Assembly (NCBI GenBank): GCA_947646735.1 | Contig: CANTFK010000986.1 | Span: forward strand, 248,001-312,000 | Direction of reading: 5' to 3' | Source of the DNA: Peronospora farinosa | Lineage: Eukaryota > Oomycota > Peronosporomycetes > Peronosporales > Peronosporaceae | Length of the DNA: 64,000 nucleotides | Shown: one piece after another, positions 47,005-56,538 of the stretch | How positions within the stretch are numbered: the first letter of the stretch is position 1 | How the letters are laid out: each line of letters opens with the position of its first letter | Position numbers and translations under genes: made by a program | Notes under the pieces: model-generated | The model's database searches: none | The model's input: the letters and a program-made list of their open reading frames with translations, nothing else | What the model was told of the DNA's origin: nothing

Positions 47005-48114
47005 ATGACGCTTCAGGCAATAAGCATCACCACCCCGACCGGAATGACGTCTTCCGCTTCGTCTCCAGGTCATGGAACTAAAAAACGACGTGTAGAAAGA
47101 CGTGAACGATTACGTAAAAGTGCTCTATGCAAACACTTTGACAAACCTGGCGGTTGTCCGTTCCCCAATTGCAAATTTGCCCATGGACGGTTCGTCTACA
47201 GTATTTTTTGCTCCGAAGGAATCAAAAAAACGCTTTTCTTAATCATTTGTTGTTTTGTATCGATAGAATTGAAGTAAATGACAAGGATCCACATTCAGTG
47301 GCAGCTCAACGAAAACTTATTCGGGAACAAGCAATTTATCGTGCAGAAGAGCAATTCCAAACGAGAGATGAAGGAGCCGTCACTTCGAAACGTCGAGGCA
47401 CAATGGTGAGGCTAAAAAATGTAATGAAAGACTGAAAAAAGACTGAGTGTTGCTGTATAAATGCTGGTAGATTGAGCGCTACTATACTGAGATGTTTTCG
47501 TGTGACACGATGGGCAAACCAATGGAGGATCAGTACGTGCACATGCATTCAAACCGTCTATGTGTAGTTGGTGTGGCTGAATCCCATCCAGTCATGCAGG
47601 AAGAGGTGGTGAGTATTGAGTTTTCACGGAATGTATTGGACAACCGAGTGACGGGCAAGAAGAAGAAAGGTGGCTGCTTTATGTTGCCAAACACGGTGAT
47701 TGGCGTCCTCAAGTGCAAAAGTGGCCGTGAGTTCAAGCTCTATAGCTGCATTCGAGGCTCGTTGATCGAAGTTAATGAACGTCTGCAAAAGGAGCCAGAA
47801 TTGCTCAAGCAAAAGGTGTGCTAGATGCTCGGGTATAGTGGGAAAACCTGATAGGATTGCGCTGTTACTCTTTCTTACTTGAATGTGTGCTGCAGCATCA
47901 ATCGGACGGATACCTCATCATCATTCAACCCAAGAAAGTGGAAGTCGCAGAAATTCAAGAGTCACTGCTTTCGAAACACGAATACAAGCAGTTCCGCGCC
48001 ATCTCAAAGGCAAATACGGAAGTCATTGAGAAAGGTGCGGAAATAGTCTCCACGGAAGCTGTGCCGCTTGAAAAGGAAGAACAAAATTCCGAGGTTGTAC
48101 TAATGGAAAAGTAG
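47005..48114 (+). CDS. ABITRAM: CCCH zinc finger fused to ABITRAM (FAM206A/Simiate) domain
   Basis: The exons are 47005-47189, 47267-47405, 47471-47815 and 47896-48114 (295 aa, phase checked). A CCCH finger is near residues 42-60 (C-X7-C-X5-C-X3-H in LCKHFDKPGGCPFPNCKFAH). From residue 110 the protein matches the ABITRAM family by eye: ERYYTEMF, HSNRLCVVGVAESHPV, SCIRGSLIEVNE and DGYLIIIQPK. Animal ABITRAM is reported to bind actin and affect transcription, and lacks a CCCH finger. The finger and the domain share one ORF after splicing, so the fusion looks real. Confidence 0.8.
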
Positions 48115-48257
48115 AAGCGGACAGCACATACTAATTGATGCGTTACCTAAGCAAAAGGAAGCAAAAAACAAAAGAAAACCCACGTTTGGAGCTGGCGAAC
48201 CAGACACGTTTCTTGCCTCCAATCATAAGCCATGAAGCTTGCTCTGAATGTCAGCAC

Positions 48258-49543
48258 CTATAGTTTCTTCTTTCTAATGATGACGTCGAGAACTGATCGA
48301 AAGAATTTGGTCACCTCGGACCTGCTGAAACTCAGCTCCTCCTGTAAACACGAACGCCAAACATTAAATAACTCATCTCGATCGTTTCAGTAGATCACTA
48401 ATGACGTACTCGTAGATATGAAGGTACTTGAACGCCAGTCGGTGGTTTCTCGCTAGGAAGATACTCAATTTCACTCGAGACGACGGCAGGGACGGCCAGC
48501 TCGAATTCGAACTGGTTGCCAGTGGCTGAATCGGTAGTTGTGCACACAATTTCAGTGCAATCGTCACTGTCCTGATCATCATCGTCTATCGCTTGAATGA
48601 GGCGAATGTCCGTGCTGGTCACTAAGCGGTACACTTCCAAGAGCTACCAGAAACAGATCCATCCACAAAGAATTGTCACATTACGCAAGAAAAAAAACAC
48701 AGCAGCATGTGTCTTACCTTGTTTGCCTGGTCGAGTTGGATAATAGCTTCACTGTTCTGCATGGCTGATGGACGAAAAGTACACATTCAAGCCTTGCACT
48801 CACAATTTCCATCTCTGCAAAACTCAAACAATAGTCGTACCTGAGGCAGCTGAAACAGCAGCAGGATTCACAGTCACGACATCATTGGGTCCCGTGCTCC
48901 TCTTGAACGATGCAAATTGAGACTCCAGCTCTTTAATATGTTCACGCAGCGCTATTTTCTCCACATCTTTCTCACTTTTACGCTTCTCTTGAGCTTCATA
49001 CTCGCGCATCTTTTCAGCCACGAGTCGATCCATTTCCTTTCTGTTCTTCTTTCGTGCTTCCTCTGTTTGTTTCGACAGTGTTGTAATATCTCTTTTAAGC
49101 TTTTCAATAAGCTTCTCCTGCATTTTTTTCTCCTCCATGGCTAAATCACGTACTTCCTCTAGCACTTGTCCACTATCTTGTTCCATATGCTGGACCCGGT
49201 TCCGGTGTTTCTCCAATAAAACACGATCTTCTTCTTCTTCTTTCAGTCCTTCCTCTTTCGTCACTTCTTTTCTCCCTTTTTTCTTTGTACGTAAAAGTTC
49301 ATTTTCTTGTGTCGTTTCAACTTGATTTTTACGTGGTCGACCGCGTTTTTTCTTGTGTTTTTCTTCGACTTCACTCTCCGAATCTTGAGCTTCAAATTCC
49401 ACGTCCTTGTCGTCATCTTCATAGTCCCATGAATTCTCACGTCGACGTTTCTTCTTGGAGCCTACAGATCCATTTACTTTGAGTAATTGACATACTCGTT
49501 TCTTCTTCTCCTTAGCGTCCGAGACAGACGTATGACGCGCCAT
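48258..49543 (-). CDS. CSM1: Csm1/Pcs1-like kinetochore (monopolin) protein with AT-hook
   Basis: The exons are 49543-48841, 48764-48718, 48643-48410 and 48341-48258 (355 aa, phase checked). The N-terminal third is basic and acidic with an AT-hook-like core (KKRGRPRKNQ, about residues 64-73). A long coiled coil follows (about 105-220). The C-terminal globular domain has LLEVYRLVTSTDIRLI, FEFELAVP, SEIEYLP, VPSYLR and TKFFRSVLDVI, the pattern of the Csm1/Pcs1 domain. In yeasts these proteins clamp microtubule sites at kinetochores. Assignment is by pattern and should be treated as probable. Confidence 0.6.
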
Positions 49544-49796
49544 GACTGGGTGGGTGCTGGATGGTGTTAATTTTTTTACTCAATAAAGACCAAATCACAT
49601 TTTTAGGGGTGTTTATAATGGAATGACAAAAAATGTGATTTTGTTAAACGGATACGGTGGGCTTTAGTTTTGTCGATACAGTACGAAAAAAAATTATGAA
49701 ACGGCGACATTTTACAGTAACTTACGTCAAGTAGAACGACACTTTACAGCTCTGTCTGTTCGATTACCCTCTGTACATGTACGCACAGAGTGACTT

Positions 49797-52769
49797 TTAC
49801 ATGTACGCACTATCGTCTTCGCTCTCGCTGTCATCGTTTCGTCCCAAAGCCTCTAAATAACACTCAATCGCCTCGTCCTTTCGTCCTCGTTCGTGCATAA
49901 TACGTCCTAGCAAGGCCACAGCTGCAGCCGTAGGATGTAACTTTAAACACGTCATGCACGCATCTTCTGCGGCCGCAGGCTGGCTGACCATCAATCGACA
50001 CTCTGCAAGCATGTACCACAGTGTTGCGTTCGAGCGCTCAATGCCAGTGGCGCGCGAGATCTCGAGGATAGCAGCCATATACTCCTTTTGCTTCATGTAC
50101 AATTTTCCAGAGCGAATCGCTCGCGAGACGGCAGCATGTGCTTTTTCGTATCGAGCCACGCGCACCTTTGCCTTCTTTAATCCCTTCTGCGCATTTTGCG
50201 CTCGCTTGGTGGCTTCGCTGTACATATCCAGCAAGTCCAGCAGATCGTTATTGTGCTGAAGTACCACTGCTTCCAGCTCCGATATCTGCTGCATAATCTC
50301 TTGGTCCCTTCTACTCAGCTTGTAATTAGCAGTCGTTGGGGCCTTTTCCTTTGCGTCGAGACTGGCAGGGTCAATACCAGCAATAGCAGCCTTCTTAGCC
50401 CGAAGCTTGGCGGCCAAGTCCTGCTTGCCTCGGTTTGCCACAAACGTGTCATCTTCCTTTTCGTCGTCATCGCTATAGCACTTGTCGTTGCTCAAAGATA
50501 ATTGCGTCATCTGGAACCCATTGTCTTCCGAAATGTGCTTTGGCTTGGAATCTGTATTTTGATCCGATAGCTTTTCTTGCTCCTGGAGCAACTCACCACT
50601 GTCTCGGAAGCTCTCATCGACAGGCTTGCCGCGTTGAAACGGTGGGAGCATGTGGTCTTTGCTTTGTTCTTTACCACGGGACTTGTGATGATGGTGCTTG
50701 CCCTGACTTGGTGGTCTCACATTACGTCTTCTCTCGCTTGTGTGACCTCTTATGTCTGCATAACGTCTGCTCGGCTCTGCGTTCGAGTCGTCGCTTTCGT
50801 TTTCCTCCTCTGTCATCGGCTTTAAACTTGCCTTCTCCATCGCTGCTTTTGCCGGCTTTGGGTTTAGATACTTCTGTGTGATTGCCGACACCTCAAAGTA
50901 TTTGACACTGCTGGAAGAGGCGCTAAAATCCAAATGCTCCTTCTTCTCCATCGGTTCCCGGTTCACACTATGGCTTCGACTCTTTCCCAGCCTATGCGCT
51001 GGGATTTTCTGCACTGCATTCTTCTCTGGCTTAGATTCTGAGTCTGAGTGATCGGACTCGGCCAGACTGAAGATGGAAAAAGTCGAATCTGCAAACGCAC
51101 TTTGAATTTCCTTCTCCTTTCGAGATGACAAGCGCTTCGACTTTGACTTCGGCGACGAAGCTTTTGCTTTATAATCTTCAGTCGCATTTACTGCAGCATA
51201 GAAACTGCTCAGTGTCGAGGATGCGGTGCGGCACGTCGACGATGTCTCTGAACGCTGGTTGCCACTTTCTGAGCCTGAAACTGGACCAAGCAGCTTCATA
51301 CTAGATTGCCTCCTGATCGGTTCCGTATTCAATGAGGGGCGGCGGCGTTCTTTCTGTCCCCAAGAATTGCGCGAAGATTTCTCGCGTGGAGCGGCATCGA
51401 ATAGGTCTCGCTCATGCAGAGCCCTATCACGAGGGCGCTCTCTTTCACGCGGGTCTTTTGATCGATGGTTTCTGTCACGTCGATCGTTCTCAAGCGAGCC
51501 TCGTTCTCGTAGGTCCCTCTTACGTCGCTCTCGTTCGCGTGGGTCCTCTTCGCGTGGGCCACGCTCTCGAGGATCCCTGATACGCCGATCTCTCTCGCGT
51601 GAATCTTTCGCTAGTAAACCTCTTTCTCGTGATTCACTCTCTCCTGAATATCTTGCTTGTAAATCTCTTTCTCGCGGACGTCTCTCGCGTGGATCTCTTG
51701 CTCGTAAATCTCTTTCTCGTAGACCTCTCTCGCGTGGATCTCTTGCTCGTAAATCTCTTTCTCGTAGATCTCTCTCGCACGAATCTCTCTCACGTGGATC
51801 TCTTACTCGTATATCTCTATCGCGTGGATCTCTTGCTCGTAAATCTCTTTCTCGTGGATCTCTCTCGCACGAATCTCTCTCACGTGGATCTCTTACTCGT
51901 ATATCTCTATCGCGTGGATCTCTTGCTCGTAAATCTCTCTCGCGTGGATCTCTTACTCGTAAATCTCTCTCACGTGGATCTCTTGCTCGTAAATCTCTCT
52001 CACGTGGATCTCTTGCTCGTAAATCTCTCTCACGTAAATCTCTCTCACGTGGATCTCTTGCTCGTGGATCTCTTGCACGTAAATCTCTTTCTCGTGGGTC
52101 CCTGTTCCGTCGCTCTTTGTCTCGTGGATCCCTCTTTCTGCGTGGATCCGCCCTATCATTCGAGAGGTCTCTAAAATCCAAATTTCCGTCACGTGCATGT
52201 CGCCCACGCAAAGAAACAACCTCACGAGAATCTCTGCCGCGTGGAGATTGTATACCAGGAGGTCGTAGACGACGAACTCGTGCTGATTGCATATCACGTG
52301 ATTCTTCATCGCTCTTCCACGTCCTGTTACTACCATCGTTCCTATCTCGTCGTGCCTCTTGCGCAGCTCTTCTCACTTCATCAGGAGGGCTACGAATACG
52401 ACGGCCATCGTCACGTCCATCTCGCAACACCAACGTATGTCGTCGTACATCGTCGGCCGGCAAGTCTTGACGTACAGGAGGAGCAGGAGACGCAAGTTCC
52501 ATTGCCATTCCGCTCCGGCATTTCGGGTAGCAACTATCACACACTCGTTGCTGTGCTTTAGACAGTGACGTGGGTACAATCACCCGATTCTTCGAGTGTC
52601 TACCGCATACTGAGAGTCCACAGGACCGACAATGGTGTCGTTTGGTCAAGAGTGAAAACTCAATGCTGCATATACCGCAGCGGTCCTGGACCTGCCACGG
52701 CTTGGGCTTGAACTCATCCATGGGACTATTACCAGAGACTCGCGACGGCAGTGTCTGCGGTTGTGGCAT
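49797..52769 (-). CDS. FYVE zinc-finger protein with charged repeats and C-terminal TPRs
   Basis: 990 aa, single exon. The ATG at 52769 was chosen because the open frame before it has no ATG. A FYVE domain at about residues 24-90 has WQVQD, KRHHCRSCG and CDSCY, so it should bind phosphatidylinositol-3-phosphate on endosomes. Residues about 210-430 are tandem RDPRERD/LRARDP-type repeats of alternating charge. A Ser-rich and Lys-rich region follows. A coiled coil and about three TPR-like helices (EYMAAILEISRATG, AEDACMTCLKLHP, DEAIECYLEALG) end the protein. I do not know a named orthologue. Confidence 0.8.
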   Translation of the reverse strand: MPQPQTLPSRVSGNSPMDEFKPKPWQVQDRCGICSIEFSLLTKRHHCRSCGLSVCGRHSKNRVIVPTSLSKAQQRVCDSCYPKCRSGMAMELASPAPPVRQDLPADDVRRHTLVLRDGRDDGRRIRSPPDEVRRAAQEARRDRNDGSNRTWKSDEESRDMQSARVRRLRPPGIQSPRGRDSREVVSLRGRHARDGNLDFRDLSNDRADPRRKRDPRDKERRNRDPRERDLRARDPRARDPRERDLRERDLRARDPRERDLRARDPRERDLRVRDPRERDLRARDPRDRDIRVRDPRERDSCERDPRERDLRARDPRDRDIRVRDPRERDSCERDLRERDLRARDPRERGLRERDLRARDPRERRPRERDLQARYSGESESRERGLLAKDSRERDRRIRDPRERGPREEDPRERERRKRDLRERGSLENDRRDRNHRSKDPRERERPRDRALHERDLFDAAPREKSSRNSWGQKERRRPSLNTEPIRRQSSMKLLGPVSGSESGNQRSETSSTCRTASSTLSSFYAAVNATEDYKAKASSPKSKSKRLSSRKEKEIQSAFADSTFSIFSLAESDHSDSESKPEKNAVQKIPAHRLGKSRSHSVNREPMEKKEHLDFSASSSSVKYFEVSAITQKYLNPKPAKAAMEKASLKPMTEEENESDDSNAEPSRRYADIRGHTSERRRNVRPPSQGKHHHHKSRGKEQSKDHMLPPFQRGKPVDESFRDSGELLQEQEKLSDQNTDSKPKHISEDNGFQMTQLSLSNDKCYSDDDEKEDDTFVANRGKQDLAAKLRAKKAAIAGIDPASLDAKEKAPTTANYKLSRRDQEIMQQISELEAVVLQHNNDLLDLLDMYSEATKRAQNAQKGLKKAKVRVARYEKAHAAVSRAIRSGKLYMKQKEYMAAILEISRATGIERSNATLWYMLAECRLMVSQPAAAEDACMTCLKLHPTAAAVALLGRIMHERGRKDEAIECYLEALGRNDDSESEDDSAYM
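51600..52140. repeat. Coding minisatellite of the FYVE protein
   Basis: Tandem imperfect units of 15-30 bp (CTCTCGCGTGGATCTCTTGC type, read on the plus strand) encode the charged repeats. The unit length is a multiple of three, so the opposite strand is also open for 414 codons, a by-product and not a second gene. Confidence 0.9.
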
Positions 52770-53254
52770 GTATGAGTCTTCAAAATGTCCGTCCGTCTCT
52801 CCCTCCGTCCGTCCGTTGTCAGTGTGTGGATAAGTCCTGCCTTTCACGATGACAACCAACGTCCAGTACAAACAATCGACTCGTTGCTCGTTTGATAGTC
52901 TCCTCTTTTCTCTCGCTCAATTTGACGCTCTAGTCAGTCAATTCGTTGCCACCTGCCGACAAATTGTCGTCGCTTCTTGGCCCCCTCGATGGACTAGAAA
53001 CGTGTGAACAAGCGCCGGATGACAAAGGCGTATAAAAAAGACATCTAAAGAGCTCTGCGAAGATGGGCATGCAACAGAAAACGGTCAGTAGCTATCGAAG
53101 ACAAGAGACAGGGCACGTACGACCGTTTTTTAGCATCTTCCGCCCATGCAGAAAACATACTGTATGTTCTTGTCCAGTAATTCCGTGCGTCTCGTCTCCT
53201 CTTTTTTAGTCCGTAAAGTGGTCGCAATTCGGGGTTAAATAGTCATCGGTATAT
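52770..53254. promoter_or_regulatory. Divergent promoter region of FYVE gene (-) and PNKP gene (+)
   Basis: 485 bp between start codons. It includes a CCGTC tandem near 52790-52815 that probably lies in the FYVE 5' UTR. No other element was assigned. Confidence 0.4.
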
Positions 53255-55168
53255 ATGGACGCGTTCTTGAAGCGTCAGCTGTTCACGCAGGACGTGATGG
53301 TTCTTCTAGGCCAGTCGAAGGCGCAAATGAATGATGGGTTCACCCATAAGGAATTGCAGATGTTAGTTACGGCACATGGAGGTATTGTAGTTGATCAACA
53401 GAATTGTGACGAGGCTCGAGTGAATATAGTACTGCTAATAGGACACCAACCAGATCACGACATAATGATTATGAATCGTTTTGCTTCGGCCGCAATTCTT
53501 CGTGCACAATGGGTAAAGGACAGTATTGAAAAGAATCAACGACTGGAGATGACGTCCTACCGTGTCCTGGGACTGCAAGACAGGCCAGCTAAAAAGAAGC
53601 AGAAGGTTGCAATTGCAGGATCCACGGCACTTTGTGGTGCTCAAAACGAGTTGCTGGGAGACTTGGAAGCGAAGCCACACTTTACGACGATCTTAGGATC
53701 GCTCTATGTCTTGGATGCTCGGGCTCGAAAGCAGGATGGACAACAAGAGAGAGATCAACGCTATAAGATTGCAGGTTTTGACCTGGATGGGACGCTGATT
53801 GTTACCAAGAGCGGAAAAAAGTTTGCAAAGGATCAAAACGACTGGAAGTGGTTTCATCCGACACTTGTTAAGGACAAACTGGAAGAATTGGTTCGTGATG
53901 GCTACACGCTGACCATCTTCTCGAACCAGAACGGAGTTGCCAAAGGACACATCACGACGGCGCAAGTGCAGGTGTCGAGTACAATATTGCTATGTGGCTG
54001 CTACTGTTGGCTAACATTTGACTGCTGCTCTTCCCGTGTCTGCTGCGTAGAACAAGCTCGAGACTATTGTAAAGCAGCTGAGCCTTCCTATGCTGGTCTT
54101 TTTGGCTACAGAGAACGATGTTATGCGCAAACCTCGTCTCGGTGCTTGGAAGGAGCTGGCGAATGTACTGAGTACAAAGGGTGAAGAAGCTATTGATAAG
54201 GAGGCCAGCTTCTATTGTGGAGATGCTGCAGGACGACCGAAAATTGCAGGGCGCTCGAAAGATTTTGCTGCGTCGGATTACAAGTTTGCGCTCAATGCAG
54301 GGATCCGCTTTTTCACACCTGAAGCCTTATTCTTGAACACGAAACAGCGAATTCATACGCGTCCTGACTCGTGGGAGCTTGGCTTTGACCCCAAGTCCAT
54401 CGCTCTTAATGAGTCTGCTGGTAATGTGTGCATTTGACGTAATTGCTTAGCAATTGATGTACCTAACTACCGGACTGGCGTACTTGGATTTTTGTTGTAG
54501 AACCTTTGCTAAAGCCCGCGTCTGCACAAGTTGTGAAGGAAGAACAGGAAGTGATTGTTCTCGTTGGTCCACCAGCTTCGGGCAAATCGTTCTTTGCAAA
54601 CACGTATCTGAGCTCCTACGTCCTTGTGAGTCAAGATGAGCTGCGAACAGCTGCTACTTGCAAGAAGAAGTTCTTAGAAGCGATTGCGCAGAAGAAAAGT
54701 GTAGTTGTTGACAACACTAATCGTGATCCCCGCGCAAGAAAGGAGTGGGTTGCACTTGCAAAGGAAAAGGTTTGTACAGTAGTGGATAAGTTACGATGCC
54801 GTTGTATCAGCATCTACGACATGCTTACTAACGATTGTGTTGATTTGCTGTGCTGCAATGTTAGAACCTACCGATTCGTTGCTTTGAAATGGACGTCGAC
54901 AAACCGTTGTCGATGCATCTAAATACGTTCAGGTCGCTGACCCAGCAGAAACGAATCCCGGACGTTGCCATTCACGGATTTTACAAGAACTTTGTGCCAC
55001 CAACGGTTCGTTGTCTAATGGGTGCAAGTAATGCGAATGTGATACTGACGACGCCTATTGTGTATCTGTTAGGTCAAAGAGGGGTTTACAGAGGTGGTGA
55101 AGGTCCCATTTCAAGTCGACAAAAACGTTTCTGCAGTTGATCAAGCATTGTTGCGATCGTATATATGA
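53255..55168 (+). CDS. PNKP: Polynucleotide kinase 3'-phosphatase with N-terminal BRCT domain
   Basis: PNKP restores 5'-phosphate and 3'-hydroxyl ends at DNA breaks. The exons are 53255-53971, 54051-54420, 54501-54769, 54865-55005 and 55073-55168 (530 aa, phase checked). Residues about 1-110 look like a BRCT domain (HGGIVV and WVKDSI positions). The phosphatase (HAD) has FDLDGTLI (about residue 174), FSNQNG and YCGDAAGR. The kinase has P-loop GPPASGKS (about residue 384), VSQDEL and VVDNTNRDPRARKEW. The C-terminus ends with the typical EGFTEVVKVPFQVD strand. Animal PNKP has an FHA domain at the N-terminus, so a BRCT there is unusual. Confidence 0.92.
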
Positions 55169-56538
55169 AAACTTGCGGTCTGTGAAGAGACTTGCTCATG
55201 GCAACTGTTACAGCAAGCCACTTGAGCTTATCAAACCTGCTGGCAAAGAAGAAGAAAAGTAAACATACATGACTTGAGGTGCTTGACAACCGACGCATCG
55301 ACATCCTTCTAAACACTGCCAGAGAGCATCAGTGACCTCACGATATCGATACAACGACATAATCATCATCATCGCAAGAAAAAGAACATCGCAGGTACCC
55401 GTCTCACCTCGTATCGATCCTCAACAACTTGACCACACGTGTGACATCGTGTGGCGCAGAAGACGAGACGGACGATCTCGTCGTGAAGCTCAGAAATTGC
55501 ACCTCTGTGTGCGGTTCATTACAAAGACGGCGTGTGAATTGTGCAGCTAATAGAAGTGTAACCTGAATGCAGATATACGAAGAATCATTGGCGTTTATAA
55601 CATGCTTGCAGAGTTTTTGCTTGGTGCGACTTAATGGATCACTTGCTTTACATTGGCAGTGACTAAGGACCAAGACATTATGCAGTCCCTATAGTACGTA
55701 AGCTTGAAAACATTCTAGTCTTTTGTTTCTGCCATCAACATGACGTAAGCAAATCAGACACGCATAGAATGCCGTAGTTTTTTTGGGTTGTGACAAGATG
55801 AAAAGCGACAAATGATGGACGTATCAACCTCTCTATAGAAACGTTTTGAGTGGCTTCAAGCACTTTTTTATCGTGCTAGAGAATCACTAAAATGATCTTC
55901 TTGGATTAATCTCACTACATAGAGAATCATCATATCGGAATGCATCGTGGTCATAGTAGAACTATAGTACTTTAGTATATATACTAGAGAGACATTGTCT
56001 CTTATGGTATTAGGTCTATAGTATGAGCGACCTCAGACTGTCTGTCTGTCAATTGAATGGTATAATCGTCGCGGCTGTCGTAGCCCAGTTGCAACTTACT
56101 CTTAACTAAACTATGGACCGACCTAAAACCCGCAAATCCCGCTGTTTGCATGTACCGTATCAACTTTATACTACTTCATTTTATTTTGACAAATTCTCAC
56201 AATACATTAATTCTATCTCATCCATACACTGTACTTATCTACCAAATAAACAAAATCAGCTTTATCCATTTCATCAATGTATTCATTTCGAAAGTGTTTA
56301 ACTATCCATCTACTCCTGTACTCGCCTGATTCAATTTGGATCATCCATTCGGTGTTTTCCATTTTCATAAAGACTCGAATCGGGTGCAGCAGCAGCAACA
56401 GCAGCAGCTTTTTTTTCCCTTCTACCTGTCGATCGTCCTGCGTGTTTACAACCACACGATCGTCTTTATTCCATTAAAAACAACAACCAAGTAACGTAAA
56501 GAGAGAGAGAACTACGTCCATTTATCTCAATACTTCCA
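55169..56538. other. Intergenic region, nothing recognised
   Basis: 1.37 kb with stops in all frames. A CAG-rich microrepeat (about 56385-56405) followed by a T run lies shortly before the kinase start and may be in its 5' UTR. Confidence 0.4.

Noticed and set aside
51226..52470. Plus-strand ORF of 414 codons full of SRGSLARKSLSR repeats
   Set aside because: It is the mirror of the in-frame minisatellite of the FYVE gene. The unit length is a multiple of three and keeps the other strand open. No domain or start context supports it.
52570..52833. Plus-strand ORF over the FYVE domain
   Set aside because: It is antisense to a conserved FYVE finger. The constraint is on the minus strand.
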